Assembly: GCA_047625765.1 (NCBI GenBank)
Contig: JBLHRE010000068.1
Location: 1 to 9,292 of the forward strand
Reading direction: 5' to 3'
Length of the DNA: 9,292 nucleotides
Source of the DNA: JBLHRE01 sp047625765
Lineage (GTDB): Bacteria; Bacteroidota; Bacteroidia; Flavobacteriales; JBLHRE01
The number at the start of each line of letters is the position of its first letter. Positions within the stretch are counted from its first letter, which is position 1. The translations under genes and the position numbers were made by a program. Positions 1-6,958 of the stretch are shown piece by piece. The notes below the pieces were generated by a model. It was not told where the DNA came from. It saw only the letters and a program-made list of their open reading frames with translations, and searched no databases.

Positions 1-378
1 CGAGTCACCCAAAGTTGCTATAATGTCTTTTAATCCATTATGCCCCCCGTCACTGCCTTTTCCCTTTATCCTAATAGTTCCAAATTCCAAAGCAATGTCA
101 TCTGTAACCACCAATAAATTAGAAACAGGAATATTTTCTTTCTGCAACCAATAATTTACAGCCTTACCACTAAGGTTCATATAAGTATTGGGTTTTATTA
201 GAACATATATTCTACCCTTGTACTTATACTCTGCAACCGAAACATAACGATCTTCCTTAAAACGAATATTGGACGCACTCTCTACAAGTGCGTCCAATAT
301 CTTAAAGCCAATATTATGGCGCGTATTCTCGTATTCCGATCCAATGTTACCTAAGCCGGCAATAAGGAACTTTTTCAC
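1..378 (-). CDS. pth: Peptidyl-tRNA hydrolase, N-terminal 126 residues (cut by window start)
   Basis: This enzyme cleaves the ester bond of peptidyl-tRNAs released from stalled ribosomes, recycling tRNA in the cytoplasm. The open frame runs off the window start, so 126 residues of a usual 185-195 are present. Family landmarks are all visible: GLGN (N11), NTRHNIGF with the catalytic-type His21, the NTYMNLSG block (M67, N68), Asp93 in TDD, and GGHNGL (H113, N114). The start is read as GTG at 378; an in-frame TGA lies six codons upstream and the next codons (KKFLIAGLGN) match the family N-terminus, so GTG is the only sensible choice. The gene begins 11 nt after the rplY stop and should belong to the prs-rplY-pth transcript. 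A 14-bp inverted repeat lies inside codons 27-38 and is listed separately. The identification is firm; only the C-terminus is unseen. Confidence 0.95.
   Translation of the reverse strand, partial: MKKFLIAGLGNIGSEYENTRHNIGFKILDALVESASNIRFKEDRYVSVAEYKYKGRIYVLIKPNTYMNLSGKAVNYWLQKENIPVSNLLVVTDDIALEFGTIRIKGKGSDGGHNGLKDIIATLGDS
266..300. repeat. 14-bp perfect inverted repeat inside pth
   Basis: ATATTGGACGCACT at 266-279 is exactly complementary to 287-300, with a 7-nt loop (280-286). In the pth mRNA this would be a 14-bp hairpin starting about 78 nt after the GTG start. It encodes residues around 27-38 (ILDALVESASNI). No T-run follows, so it is not a standard terminator. Confidence 0.9.
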
Positions 379-389
379 GATCCTATAAC

Positions 390-992
390 CTATTCAGCAG
401 CGTCATCAGCAGGCGCTTCTGCTCCGTCTTCTTCTTCTACTTCTTCAGCAGCACCACGAGCCATATTCACAGCTACAACGATCTGATTTTCTGGATGCAA
501 GAATTCAAAGTCACCTTCGATATCTTTGATACGAACAGAATGACCAATTCTCATAGTCTCAATATTCAATTCAATAGAATCTGGCAAATCCTTAGGAAAA
601 GCAGAAATAGTTAAAGCACGCTTATTGATACGTAATTTACCACCATTACGTACACCCAATGGAACACCATTAGTTTTGAACGGAATGTTAACCATAACTT
701 TTTTATCCTCGATCAATTCCAAGAAATCCACATGAAGTGTATTGTCTGTAACTGGGTGAAACTGGATATCTTTAACGATAGCTCTATAAGTAGCTCCTTC
801 GATATTCAATTCGATGATATATACACTTGGTGTATATATTACTTTGTCTAAATCTACTGAAGACAAAGAGAAGTGAAGTTGTTTTTCTCCACCGTAAAGT
901 ACACACGGCACAAGACCAGCTAATCTCAACTCTTTAGAGTTTGTTTTCCCAATGCTAGCTCTTGCCGAACCGTTAATCGCAAATGATTTCAT
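390..992 (-). CDS. rplY: 50S ribosomal protein L25/general stress protein Ctc
   Basis: This is the 5S rRNA-binding ribosomal protein L25 in its long, two-domain Ctc/TL5 form (200 aa; the short E. coli-type L25 is about 95 aa). Residues 1 to about 90 form the L25 beta-barrel domain, with the typical opening (SARASIGKTNSKELRLAG), the VPCVLYGG turn and the FHPVTDNTLHVDF block. Residues 95-180 form the TL5 C-terminal beta domain (VNIPFKTNGVPLGVRNGG..., LPDSIELNIETM). The tail from about residue 180 is strongly acidic and Ala-rich (AAEEVEEEDGAEAPADDAAE), common in Bacteroidota versions. The ATG at 992 fits the family N-terminus. It lies 33 nt after the prs stop with only AT-rich sequence between, and I see no separate promoter there, so co-transcription with prs is likely. 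Confidence 0.95.
   Translation of the reverse strand: MKSFAINGSARASIGKTNSKELRLAGLVPCVLYGGEKQLHFSLSSVDLDKVIYTPSVYIIELNIEGATYRAIVKDIQFHPVTDNTLHVDFLELIEDKKVMVNIPFKTNGVPLGVRNGGKLRINKRALTISAFPKDLPDSIELNIETMRIGHSVRIKDIEGDFEFLHPENQIVVAVNMARGAAEEVEEEDGAEAPADDAAE
817..839. repeat. 10-bp inverted repeat inside rplY
   Basis: ATATATACAC (817-826) pairs perfectly with GTGTATATAT (830-839) around a 3-nt loop. It encodes VIYTPSVYII in L25, a stretch whose protein sequence is probably conserved, so codon constraints may explain the symmetry. No T-run follows it on either strand. Confidence 0.8.
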
Positions 993-1025
993 TGCAATAG
1001 TTATTAATTAATAAAAAAATGATTT

Positions 1026-1955
1026 CTAAACAAATTCTGCGCTAATAGACTCGTTGGTGTGCGCCTTATGGATAACACGTGCAAATAAGTCAGCAACAGA
1101 CAATACTTTAATTTTTGGAGATGTCTTTTTCAACGGAATTGTATCTGTTACAATCAATTCTGTTAACATAGATTTCTCTATTCTCTCATAAGCCTCTCCA
1201 GACAAAATAGGATGTGTACAAATTGCACGCACACTATTTGCGCCTTGCTCCATCATCAATTCAGCAGCCTTTGTTAAAGTACCTGCTGTATCAACCATAT
1301 CGTCAGCCAAAATAATATTCCTTCCTTTTACATCACCAATCACAAACATTTTTTCAATCTCGTTTGCTTTCTTACGCTGCTTGTAACAAATTACAACCTC
1401 ACTTTTTAAAGTATTCGCGTAATTGTTTGCTCTTTTAGAACCCCCCATATCTGGCGATGCCATGGTTAAGTTCTGCAAGTTCAACCCTTTGATATAAGGC
1501 ATAAATATGGCCGAAGCAAATAAGTGATCTACCGGCTCTTCAAAAAACCCTTGAATCTGATCTGCATGTAGATCCATTGTCATTATTCTAGTTGCACCGG
1601 CAGCAGAAAGTAAATTAGCCGACAATTTCGCTCCTATTGGAACACGTGGCTTATCTTTTCTGTCTTGACGCGCTAAACCAAAATAAGGGATTACCGCAAT
1701 AATGTTTCTGGCAGAAGCTCTACGAGCAGCATCAATCATCAACAACAGCTCCATCAAATTATCGCTTGGAGGAGTAGTAGATTGAATAATAAACACATCG
1801 CAACCACGAATACTTTCTTCAAACGATGGCTGAAACTCTCCATCAGAGAAATGATGTGTTATAACGTTCCCCAACGGAACACCATAACTTTCAGCTATTT
1901 TCTCTGCCAAAACTACAGTTGCAGCACCAGAAAATATTTTTACCTCATTATTCAT
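1026..1955 (-). CDS. prs: Ribose-phosphate pyrophosphokinase (PRPP synthase)
   Basis: The enzyme makes phosphoribosyl pyrophosphate from ribose 5-phosphate and ATP, feeding purine, pyrimidine, NAD, histidine and tryptophan synthesis in the cytoplasm. From the ATG at 1955 it has 309 residues, a normal length for the family (about 310-315). Visible motifs are FSDGEFQP (37-44), the ATP-contacting RQDRK (96-100), DLHADQIQGFF (128-138), and the PRPP-binding loop DDMVDTAGT (218-226) preceded by the flexible-loop region YKQRKK and VIGDVKG. The family N-terminus (xEVKIFSG) supports 1955. An in-frame ATG at 1988 would add 11 residues and is preceded by AGAGG, so it is a real alternative. The frame stays open back to an ATG at 2054, but that start lies upstream of the predicted promoter and is rejected. 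First gene of the operon with rplY and pth. Confidence 0.96.
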   Translation of the reverse strand: MNNEVKIFSGAATVVLAEKIAESYGVPLGNVITHHFSDGEFQPSFEESIRGCDVFIIQSTTPPSDNLMELLLMIDAARRASARNIIAVIPYFGLARQDRKDKPRVPIGAKLSANLLSAAGATRIMTMDLHADQIQGFFEEPVDHLFASAIFMPYIKGLNLQNLTMASPDMGGSKRANNYANTLKSEVVICYKQRKKANEIEKMFVIGDVKGRNIILADDMVDTAGTLTKAAELMMEQGANSVRAICTHPILSGEAYERIEKSMLTELIVTDTIPLKKTSPKIKVLSVADLFARVIHKAHTNESISAEFV

Positions 1956-2011
1956 AATCACAGTGTTAAATGCTTGATTTAATGCCATTTTCCTCTTTGT
2001 AAAAGAAGGCT

Positions 2012-2047
2012 GCAAATTTATAAAAAAAACCTTCACAGAATGGCAAA
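2012..2047 (-). promoter_or_regulatory. Predicted Bacteroidota-type promoter for prs-rplY-pth
   Basis: On the minus strand, TAAATTTG (2020-2013, followed by C at 2012) matches the -7 consensus TAnnTTTG. TTTG at 2047-2044 lies 23 nt upstream as a -33 element, at the long end of the usual spacing. Transcription would start near 2005, giving a leader of about 17 nt to the ATG at 1988 or about 50 nt to the ATG at 1955. Predicted from motif and position only. Confidence 0.6.
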
Positions 2048-2069
2048 TATGCAATTATCAGTAAAAAAT

Positions 2070-2098
2070 AAGAAAAGGCTTTGGAATTCCCTTTTCTT
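2070..2098. repeat. 9-bp inverted repeat between the divergent prs and tRNA-Leu promoters
   Basis: AAGAAAAGG (2070-2078) pairs with CCTTTTCTT (2090-2098) around an 11-nt centre that holds the TTTG -33 element of the tRNA promoter. A second small palindrome, GGAATTCC (2083-2090), overlaps the right arm. It could be a protein-binding site; no function is known. Confidence 0.55.
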
Positions 2099-2109
2099 GC
2101 TTATTTTTG
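2080..2109 (+). promoter_or_regulatory. Predicted promoter for tRNA-Leu
   Basis: TTTG (2080-2083), an 18-nt spacer and TATTTTTG (2102-2109) match the Bacteroidota TTG/TAnnTTTG pattern. The predicted start, near 2115, is about 20 nt before the mature tRNA 5' end. The -7 region continues as TTTGCAGCC, the same nine bases as in the divergent prs promoter. Confidence 0.7.
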
Positions 2110-2134
2110 CAGCCGCATTCTGCTAGTGGTAGAA

Positions 2135-2216
2135 GCCCGAGTGGCGGAATTGGTAGACGCGCTGGATTCAAAATCCAGTGCTTTAGGGCGTGCCGGTTCG
2201 ATTCCGGCCTCGGGTA
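2135..2216 (+). tRNA. tRNA-Leu (anticodon CAA)
   Basis: This is a class II tRNA with a full cloverleaf. The acceptor stem is GCCCGAG (2135-2141) with CTCGGGT (2209-2215), ending in a G-U pair at 1-72, and the discriminator base is A2216, as leucine tRNAs require. The D-arm is GCG...CGC with GGTAGA in the loop. The anticodon stem is CTGGA/TCCAG (2162-2166, 2174-2178) with loop TTCAAAA, so the anticodon is CAA at 2169-2171, reading UUG. A long variable arm follows, then the T-arm GCCGG-TTCGATT-CCGGC. The 3' CCA is not encoded and would be added after transcription. It has its own promoter and terminator and is divergent from prs. Confidence 0.97.
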
Positions 2217-2222
2217 CTGATT

Positions 2223-2257
2223 AAGAGGCTTATCGCAAGATAAGCCTCTTTTTTTTT
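2223..2257 (+). terminator. Intrinsic terminator of tRNA-Leu
   Basis: A perfect 12-bp stem (AAGAGGCTTATC at 2223-2234, partner 2239-2250) is closed by a GCAA tetraloop of the GNRA type and followed by seven Ts. It starts seven nt after the tRNA, so the transcript is essentially a single-tRNA unit. Confidence 0.93.
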
Positions 2258-2461
2258 ATCCGTTTTTGAGCTTCCAAAACGCTTCTTCTATGCTCGTATT
2301 TACTGCAAAATAGGGAGCATTTAAGCCCCTCAAAAAATTGCGTACCTAACTATTCGATGAATAAATATCTACTTCTTAAGTATTTGGGGTCTAACCGATT
2401 TCAAGAGCTAATCGGCTTTAGCGTTTAATTGACATGTAATATTAATACAGTGTCAATACCC
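2258..2461. other. Gene-free intergenic stretch between the tRNA terminator and the export operon
   Basis: About 200 bp with no plausible reading frame, RNA gene or copy of the tRNA 3' end. It holds only weak symmetric sequences: ATGCTC/GAGCAT (2290-2295, 2315-2320), CCGATT/AATCGG (2395-2400, 2410-2415) with a flanking CTAA/TTAG pair, and the stronger hairpin at 2428-2457. It lies between the 3' ends of two convergent transcription units. Confidence 0.6.
2428..2457 (-). terminator. Bulged AT-rich hairpin just after the export operon; possible weak terminator or 3' end
   Basis: ATTGACATGTA (2428-2438) pairs with TACA-G-TGTCAAT (2446-2457), giving 11 bp with one bulged base and a 7-nt loop. 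On the minus strand it follows the tolC-like stop codon within 5 nt. It is AT-rich and not followed by a real T-run (TTAAACG), so termination here is uncertain. Confidence 0.4.
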
Positions 2462-3871
2462 TTATAAATTAAGATTCCCTGTTGCCCAAATCAAGCCGGT
2501 TTGAGCAATTTTATATTTAGAAGTTAATTCAATCAGTTTTATTCTTGCGCTTATTAAGCTGGCCTCTCTGGAATTAACAAGAAAAAGGGAGCTTTCGCCC
2601 GCATTAAATTTCCTTCTTTCTCCTTGCAACAAAAGCGCGTAATTGTTTACCGCATCTTTATACAATGCTACTTGAGCTTGTAAATTTACCTGTTGGTTAA
2701 AGTAGTATTTCAACTTATTCTCTAACTCTAATAGTTTTTGCTGTTGGCTTAATTCTGTTTCTTGAATTTTTAATCTGGTAAGCTGCAAATCACCTCGCTG
2801 CTCTCTTAAAAAAAGAGGGAAACTAAATGCAAGTCCCCACTTATAGTTTTCAAAAGAAAGTCCACTTAGAACATCGCTCCCTAAAGGCTCATTAAGTACA
2901 TTATAGTTAATGTTGATTTTAGGCTTCAGACTTTCGGCTTTCAATCTTTTCTCCACGTTCATGTCTGCCAATTTAAAATCATACAAGCGCATTTCTGGAT
3001 GTGATTCTTGCAACAAAAACATCAAATCATAAAATGTTTCCGCTGAAATTAGAGAGTTCAACACTATTTCGGCAACAACAGGTGGCTTCATACTATCGGT
3101 AATCACCAATGGTGTCAGATTTTCAAACCACATAAAATTGGAGAGACCCAATGTGGTATTTTGGTAATCAAGATACGATTGACTGCGATTCATTTGTCTA
3201 TTCTGCACCTGTATAAAGGCCTCCAAGGTGTCTATTGCAGGAATATCTCCAAAAGAAAAACTTTTCTTAACCGCTTCAAACCGCTCAAGGGCTAACTCTA
3301 GGTACTCTTCATATACAAGATACTGATTCCAAACTTCTACCCACTTCCAATACTCCTTCATTCCATCGAAATAAAGGTCATTCATTAATTTTTGCTGCTG
3401 CACTCCCGTTGATTCTGAAAATAGTTTTGCTTGCTGCAAAATTGCCCTTCGTTTATCTATTAGCAAATTCTTACCTAAAGGCACTGACACACCTCCATAC
3501 CATAGGCCTCCTGATGGCACAGTGTTTTCTGGGTTAAGAAAAGCTCCATTGTTCTGATCAAAGCCCGTTTTGATTTCTACACCAAACCAAGTAGGCACTT
3601 TGAGACCTGAATTATGTATGCTGAAATAATTTTTATCGTTAAAATGCTTTTGATCAATCTGCGAGTATAAGTAAGGATCGAAAGCACCTCTAGCCTTTCT
3701 TAAAGTACTTTCTCCTTTAGCAATTAGTAAGTCACTCTGAACAGATACTGGGTGATAATTCTTAATAAACCACAACAATTTCTCAGGAGTTAAAACAACG
3801 GTACTTTGCTGTCCTCTCAATGCTAATGGAAATGCTATAATCAGCAATAAAATATATGGCTTTAGATTCAT
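2462..3871 (-). CDS. TolC-family outer-membrane efflux protein
   Basis: This is the likely outer-membrane channel of a tripartite exporter, 469 aa, in the usual 420-500 range. Residues 1 to about 20 are a signal peptide (MNLKPYILLLIIAFPLALRG) with no lipobox Cys, so it should be cleaved by signal peptidase I. The mature part has the TolC/OEP character: long amphipathic helices rich in Gln, Leu and Lys (about 120-250 and 360-460) separated by short beta segments. Two repeated halves are suggested by the KSFSFGDIPAIDTLEA stretch (about 204) and the ERRKFNAGESSLFLVN stretch (about 418), both matching the turn-plus-helix that recurs in TolC proteins. The start codon overlaps the stop of the adaptor gene by 4 nt (ATGA), implying translational coupling. 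The family is clear; the exported substrate is not. Confidence 0.88.
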   Translation of the reverse strand: MNLKPYILLLIIAFPLALRGQQSTVVLTPEKLLWFIKNYHPVSVQSDLLIAKGESTLRKARGAFDPYLYSQIDQKHFNDKNYFSIHNSGLKVPTWFGVEIKTGFDQNNGAFLNPENTVPSGGLWYGGVSVPLGKNLLIDKRRAILQQAKLFSESTGVQQQKLMNDLYFDGMKEYWKWVEVWNQYLVYEEYLELALERFEAVKKSFSFGDIPAIDTLEAFIQVQNRQMNRSQSYLDYQNTTLGLSNFMWFENLTPLVITDSMKPPVVAEIVLNSLISAETFYDLMFLLQESHPEMRLYDFKLADMNVEKRLKAESLKPKININYNVLNEPLGSDVLSGLSFENYKWGLAFSFPLFLREQRGDLQLTRLKIQETELSQQQKLLELENKLKYYFNQQVNLQAQVALYKDAVNNYALLLQGERRKFNAGESSLFLVNSREASLISARIKLIELTSKYKIAQTGLIWATGNLNL

Positions 3872-5229
3872 TTCCCTTTATTCTTCATGGTATAAGAGTC
3901 ACTATCATCAACCTTATAATAATCTGGTGGAAATCCATTTAACCTTCTCCATAACTCATACCAAATAGGTACATTTTTTAGCAATGCCATTCCGTTAGCT
4001 CCTGAACCTACTCTTAACTCATTTGGCCATTCGACATCATTTGGGTCGGGAGCAACAAGGATACGATACTTACCATTTTCACTAATAAAATTATCAATGG
4101 CTACAACCTGTCCTCCAAAAGTTCCATAAGAAAGGTTGGGCCAACCAGAAAAAACTACTGCTGGCCAACCATCGAACATAAAGCGAATATGCTGTCCTTT
4201 GTCTATCAATGGTAAATCCATAGGAGCAATATACATGGCAACCGCAAGATCATATTGATCAGGCATAATACTTACCAACTCTTCTCCTGCTTTGACGGTT
4301 TCTCCTATACCAGAACGAATTGCCTTGGTGATGTACCCATCCTGAGGCGCAGTAATGAAATAAAACCCACTGCGAATTGAATAATTCATATATTGATTCT
4401 GCATTTTAGTAACCATAGCCTCAGAATCGTATACGCTTGATAAGGCCGTATATTTCTCCGAATTGACTTTTGAAAGTTTATCCAGGTATTGACTTTCAAT
4501 TGAATGCAGTTCTACCATTGCATTTATCAGTTCATTCCGACTACCTAAAAGTTTGTTTACCGCACTAACTTTTTTCGCTTGGCTTGCCTGCAATTTCAAC
4601 TTACGTGTTTCTAGGTCGGTCAATGATTTCAAGCCTTCCTTGTACAGCTCTTCCATACGCTCGAGCTGCCTAGTGGCAATGGTTAAATTAGTAATTGCTG
4701 CCTGATAGTTAATGCTGTCTGATTGTATTTTCAGTTCTGCTTGCTTGACATAGTTTATAGCTTGTTCTAATTTAAGCTCCTTGGTCTGTATCAAGGCATC
4801 AATTTGGTTATCCAATGCTTTTACTTTTTCCATATAAGAACTAACCATCAGCTCTTTAGACTTTATTTGATCCGCTGTTCGAGATAGCAAGTTGGGGTCA
4901 AAGTATTCGTCTTTTATTTCTGAAATAAAAAGTACGGAGTCTCCTTTGTGGACGAAATCTCCTTCAGTGACAAACCAACTTTCAATCCTTCCAGCAATGA
5001 CCGAATTTATTGTTTGCGGTCTTTGATTGGGCTGTAGAGTTGTAAGATAACCTCTTGACCGAATATTCTGAGTCCAAGGTAAGAACAGTGCAATAACAAA
5101 AAGAAGAAGCGAAATCACTAATAACCTATTAAAGACCCTACTGGCTCGATAATCTTTTAACATAGCAAAAGAACGATACAGTTTCGTATTTACTTTTTTG
5201 TCGATCCTATATTTACTAATATTTAACAT
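3868..5229 (-). CDS. HlyD-family periplasmic adaptor (membrane fusion protein)
   Basis: This protein would bridge the inner-membrane ABC exporter to the TolC-like channel. Of its 453 residues, about 1-33 are basic and cytoplasmic, and about 34-52 form one membrane anchor (LLVISLLLFVIALFLPW). A biotinyl/lipoyl-like half follows (about 77-103, IAGRIESWFVTEGDFVHKGD). Residues 115-285 form a long coiled-coil hairpin rich in Lys, Gln, Glu and Leu, turning near ELYKEGLKSLTDLE (194-207), the type of hairpin tip that contacts TolC. The second lipoyl half is ITAPQDGYITKAIRSGIGET (292-311), followed by the beta-barrel domain (about 325-420). The membrane anchor, instead of a lipoprotein signal, is typical of type I secretion adaptors. 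It starts 4 nt after the ABC gene and overlaps the TolC gene. The ATG at 5229 is used; Met23 is a possible shorter start. Confidence 0.9.
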   Translation of the reverse strand: MLNISKYRIDKKVNTKLYRSFAMLKDYRASRVFNRLLVISLLLFVIALFLPWTQNIRSRGYLTTLQPNQRPQTINSVIAGRIESWFVTEGDFVHKGDSVLFISEIKDEYFDPNLLSRTADQIKSKELMVSSYMEKVKALDNQIDALIQTKELKLEQAINYVKQAELKIQSDSINYQAAITNLTIATRQLERMEELYKEGLKSLTDLETRKLKLQASQAKKVSAVNKLLGSRNELINAMVELHSIESQYLDKLSKVNSEKYTALSSVYDSEAMVTKMQNQYMNYSIRSGFYFITAPQDGYITKAIRSGIGETVKAGEELVSIMPDQYDLAVAMYIAPMDLPLIDKGQHIRFMFDGWPAVVFSGWPNLSYGTFGGQVVAIDNFISENGKYRILVAPDPNDVEWPNELRVGSGANGMALLKNVPIWYELWRRLNGFPPDYYKVDDSDSYTMKNKGK

Positions 5230-5233
5230 CGAG

Positions 5234-6955
5234 CTATTTTGTTTTAAACAATATTGAGTACCAATTAGTATCCTTAATCGATTTGGGCGAATCGAAAGCG
5301 ATTAAATTCCCTTCGTTCAATACAGCCACTTTATCAAATTTATTAATCACTTCGAGATCATTGGAAATTGCTAAAACGGTAAACTTCTCTTCCAACAAAT
5401 GGTTTAGTAAACTTTGTTTGTCGGTATAATTTAATTGATTAAAATTATCCCCTAATAGAATCAACTTAGGCTCTCCCACGATGCATCTTGCCAGCATAAT
5501 TTTAAGGCGAATACTTTTAGGTAAATTTTTTCCAGCAGGTATCAATAGCGTATTGTATCCCTCAGCTAGGGCTTCAACAAAGCTTGTTAAACCAACAATA
5601 GCAACTGATCTTTGAACTTGCTCTAAAGTTATATTTGGTTTTTTAAGTGAAATGTTCTCTTCTAAGGTTCCCTTAAAAACATCTTCTTTTGAAAGGTTTT
5701 CACCGATCATGGATCGTAAATCTTCTATCCTCCAATTGCCCATAGGGATTCCATTGTAAGATAATGAGCCTGAAAAATCTTGAAATAATCCGGCAATGAT
5801 TTGAAGTAATAAAGATTTTCCCGACCCATTAAATCCTGTCAGACAGACCTTTTCTCCAGCCTCTATTTTTAATCGAATATTCTTTAGTGTGTCTTGATTG
5901 TTTTCAGGGAATCTATAGGTGAGATCTTTAATATTAACTTGAATTCCTGCCTCTGTTATTACAGAAGAATTCGTTCCACTATCTCTCTCCAAAGGTATAT
6001 CCGTTACAGTACCAATTTTTTCTATGGCGGTGAGCACATCATAAATTGTCTCCATACTCAATATGAGTTTTTCAACAGAGGAAAGCACAAGAATGATGAT
6101 AATTTCCGAAGCAACGAATTGCCCAATGTTCATTTGCTGATTAATAACTAACAAGCCTCCAATTAACAGTAGACCCGCAGCAATAATTACTTTAAAACCA
6201 ACCAAACTGATGTATTGCATCAATAATGATTTAAAATGGGCCTTTCTAGAAATAAGATACTCCTCAACCGCATCATCAGTCTTTGACAATGGTAAACTAG
6301 AAGTTCCTGCAAGCTTAAATGTTTCCATTGTTCTTGCCAATTCTTCAAGCCAATGTGCAACCTCGTATTTTCGTTTCGACTCCTCCAAACTGGTCCGCAA
6401 CCCTATAGGTGACGTTAATCTGAATATTAAATACACTGCAAGAACCAAAACCAAACTAAACAGAATAAAAAATGGATGGTAAAGTGAAAGCAAAATAAGT
6501 CCAAAAACAACTTGTAATGAGGCGCTTGAAAAATCAATTAAAATTTTTGACAATCCTTTTTGCACAGAAAGCGTATCAAAAAAACGGTTAACCAATTCTG
6601 GGATATGCAGTTTATCCACCGCTTCCAACTTCATTCGAGGTATTCGATAAGCAAACTCAAAAGCCGATCTCGTAAATATTTTTTGTTGGAGATTTTCGGA
6701 AATGGTTAGTTGAATAATTTGCATCACGCCTGATAATGCCACACCTACAATCACAAATATCACCAAAACTATCCAAGATGTTGAAACCTGTCCCCCAGTG
6801 ATAAGACTAATAATAGCCTGTATACCCAGCGGCAAGGAAAGTGTCAAAACCCCATTAAACAAAGCATAAACATAGATGCTTAATATCTCTTGCCTATCGA
6901 CCTTTAACATGTTAAAGAATCTTTTTAATGGTGAAATACTCATATACATTTTCAT
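5234..6955 (-). CDS. ABC exporter with fused membrane and (degenerate) ATPase domains
   Basis: This is the inner-membrane component of the export system. It has 573 residues, the size of a PrtD/HasD-like exporter, with no N-terminal C39 peptidase domain. Hydrophobic segments near 27-51, 61-81, 146-180 (two) and 252-292 (two) form a six-helix exporter domain. The ATPase domain spans about 338-573. Walker A is intact (GFNGSGKS, 374-381), but later motifs are unusual: Ser422 replaces the Q-loop Gln, LPKSI (478-482) replaces LSGGQ, Gly502-Asp503 replaces the Walker B Asp-Glu pair, and Asn532 replaces the H-loop His. From memory, related Bacteroidota exporters with the same neighbours also carry an LPKS-like signature, so this may be family-wide and not decay. 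The reading frame is intact. It starts 3 nt after the regulator gene; Met3 and Met5 are alternative starts. The substrate is unknown. Confidence 0.88.
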   Translation of the reverse strand: MKMYMSISPLKRFFNMLKVDRQEILSIYVYALFNGVLTLSLPLGIQAIISLITGGQVSTSWIVLVIFVIVGVALSGVMQIIQLTISENLQQKIFTRSAFEFAYRIPRMKLEAVDKLHIPELVNRFFDTLSVQKGLSKILIDFSSASLQVVFGLILLSLYHPFFILFSLVLVLAVYLIFRLTSPIGLRTSLEESKRKYEVAHWLEELARTMETFKLAGTSSLPLSKTDDAVEEYLISRKAHFKSLLMQYISLVGFKVIIAAGLLLIGGLLVINQQMNIGQFVASEIIIILVLSSVEKLILSMETIYDVLTAIEKIGTVTDIPLERDSGTNSSVITEAGIQVNIKDLTYRFPENNQDTLKNIRLKIEAGEKVCLTGFNGSGKSLLLQIIAGLFQDFSGSLSYNGIPMGNWRIEDLRSMIGENLSKEDVFKGTLEENISLKKPNITLEQVQRSVAIVGLTSFVEALAEGYNTLLIPAGKNLPKSIRLKIMLARCIVGEPKLILLGDNFNQLNYTDKQSLLNHLLEEKFTVLAISNDLEVINKFDKVAVLNEGNLIAFDSPKSIKDTNWYSILFKTK

Positions 6956-6958
6956 GGC

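Noticed and set aside
1956..2054. Extension of prs back to an ATG at 2054.
   Set aside because: It would place the start upstream of the predicted promoter and add residues (MHICHSVKVF...) unlike any PRPP synthase N-terminus.
2391..2421. CTAA-CCGATT/AATCGG-TTAG hairpin as the operon terminator.
   Set aside because: The stem is short and bulged and there is no T-run on the minus strand after it, so it was only noted in the intergenic entry.
2135..2461. tRNA-Leu as a phage or island attachment site.
   Set aside because: I found no second copy of the tRNA 3' end in the window and no integrase gene; the downstream DNA has only a terminator and weak hairpins.
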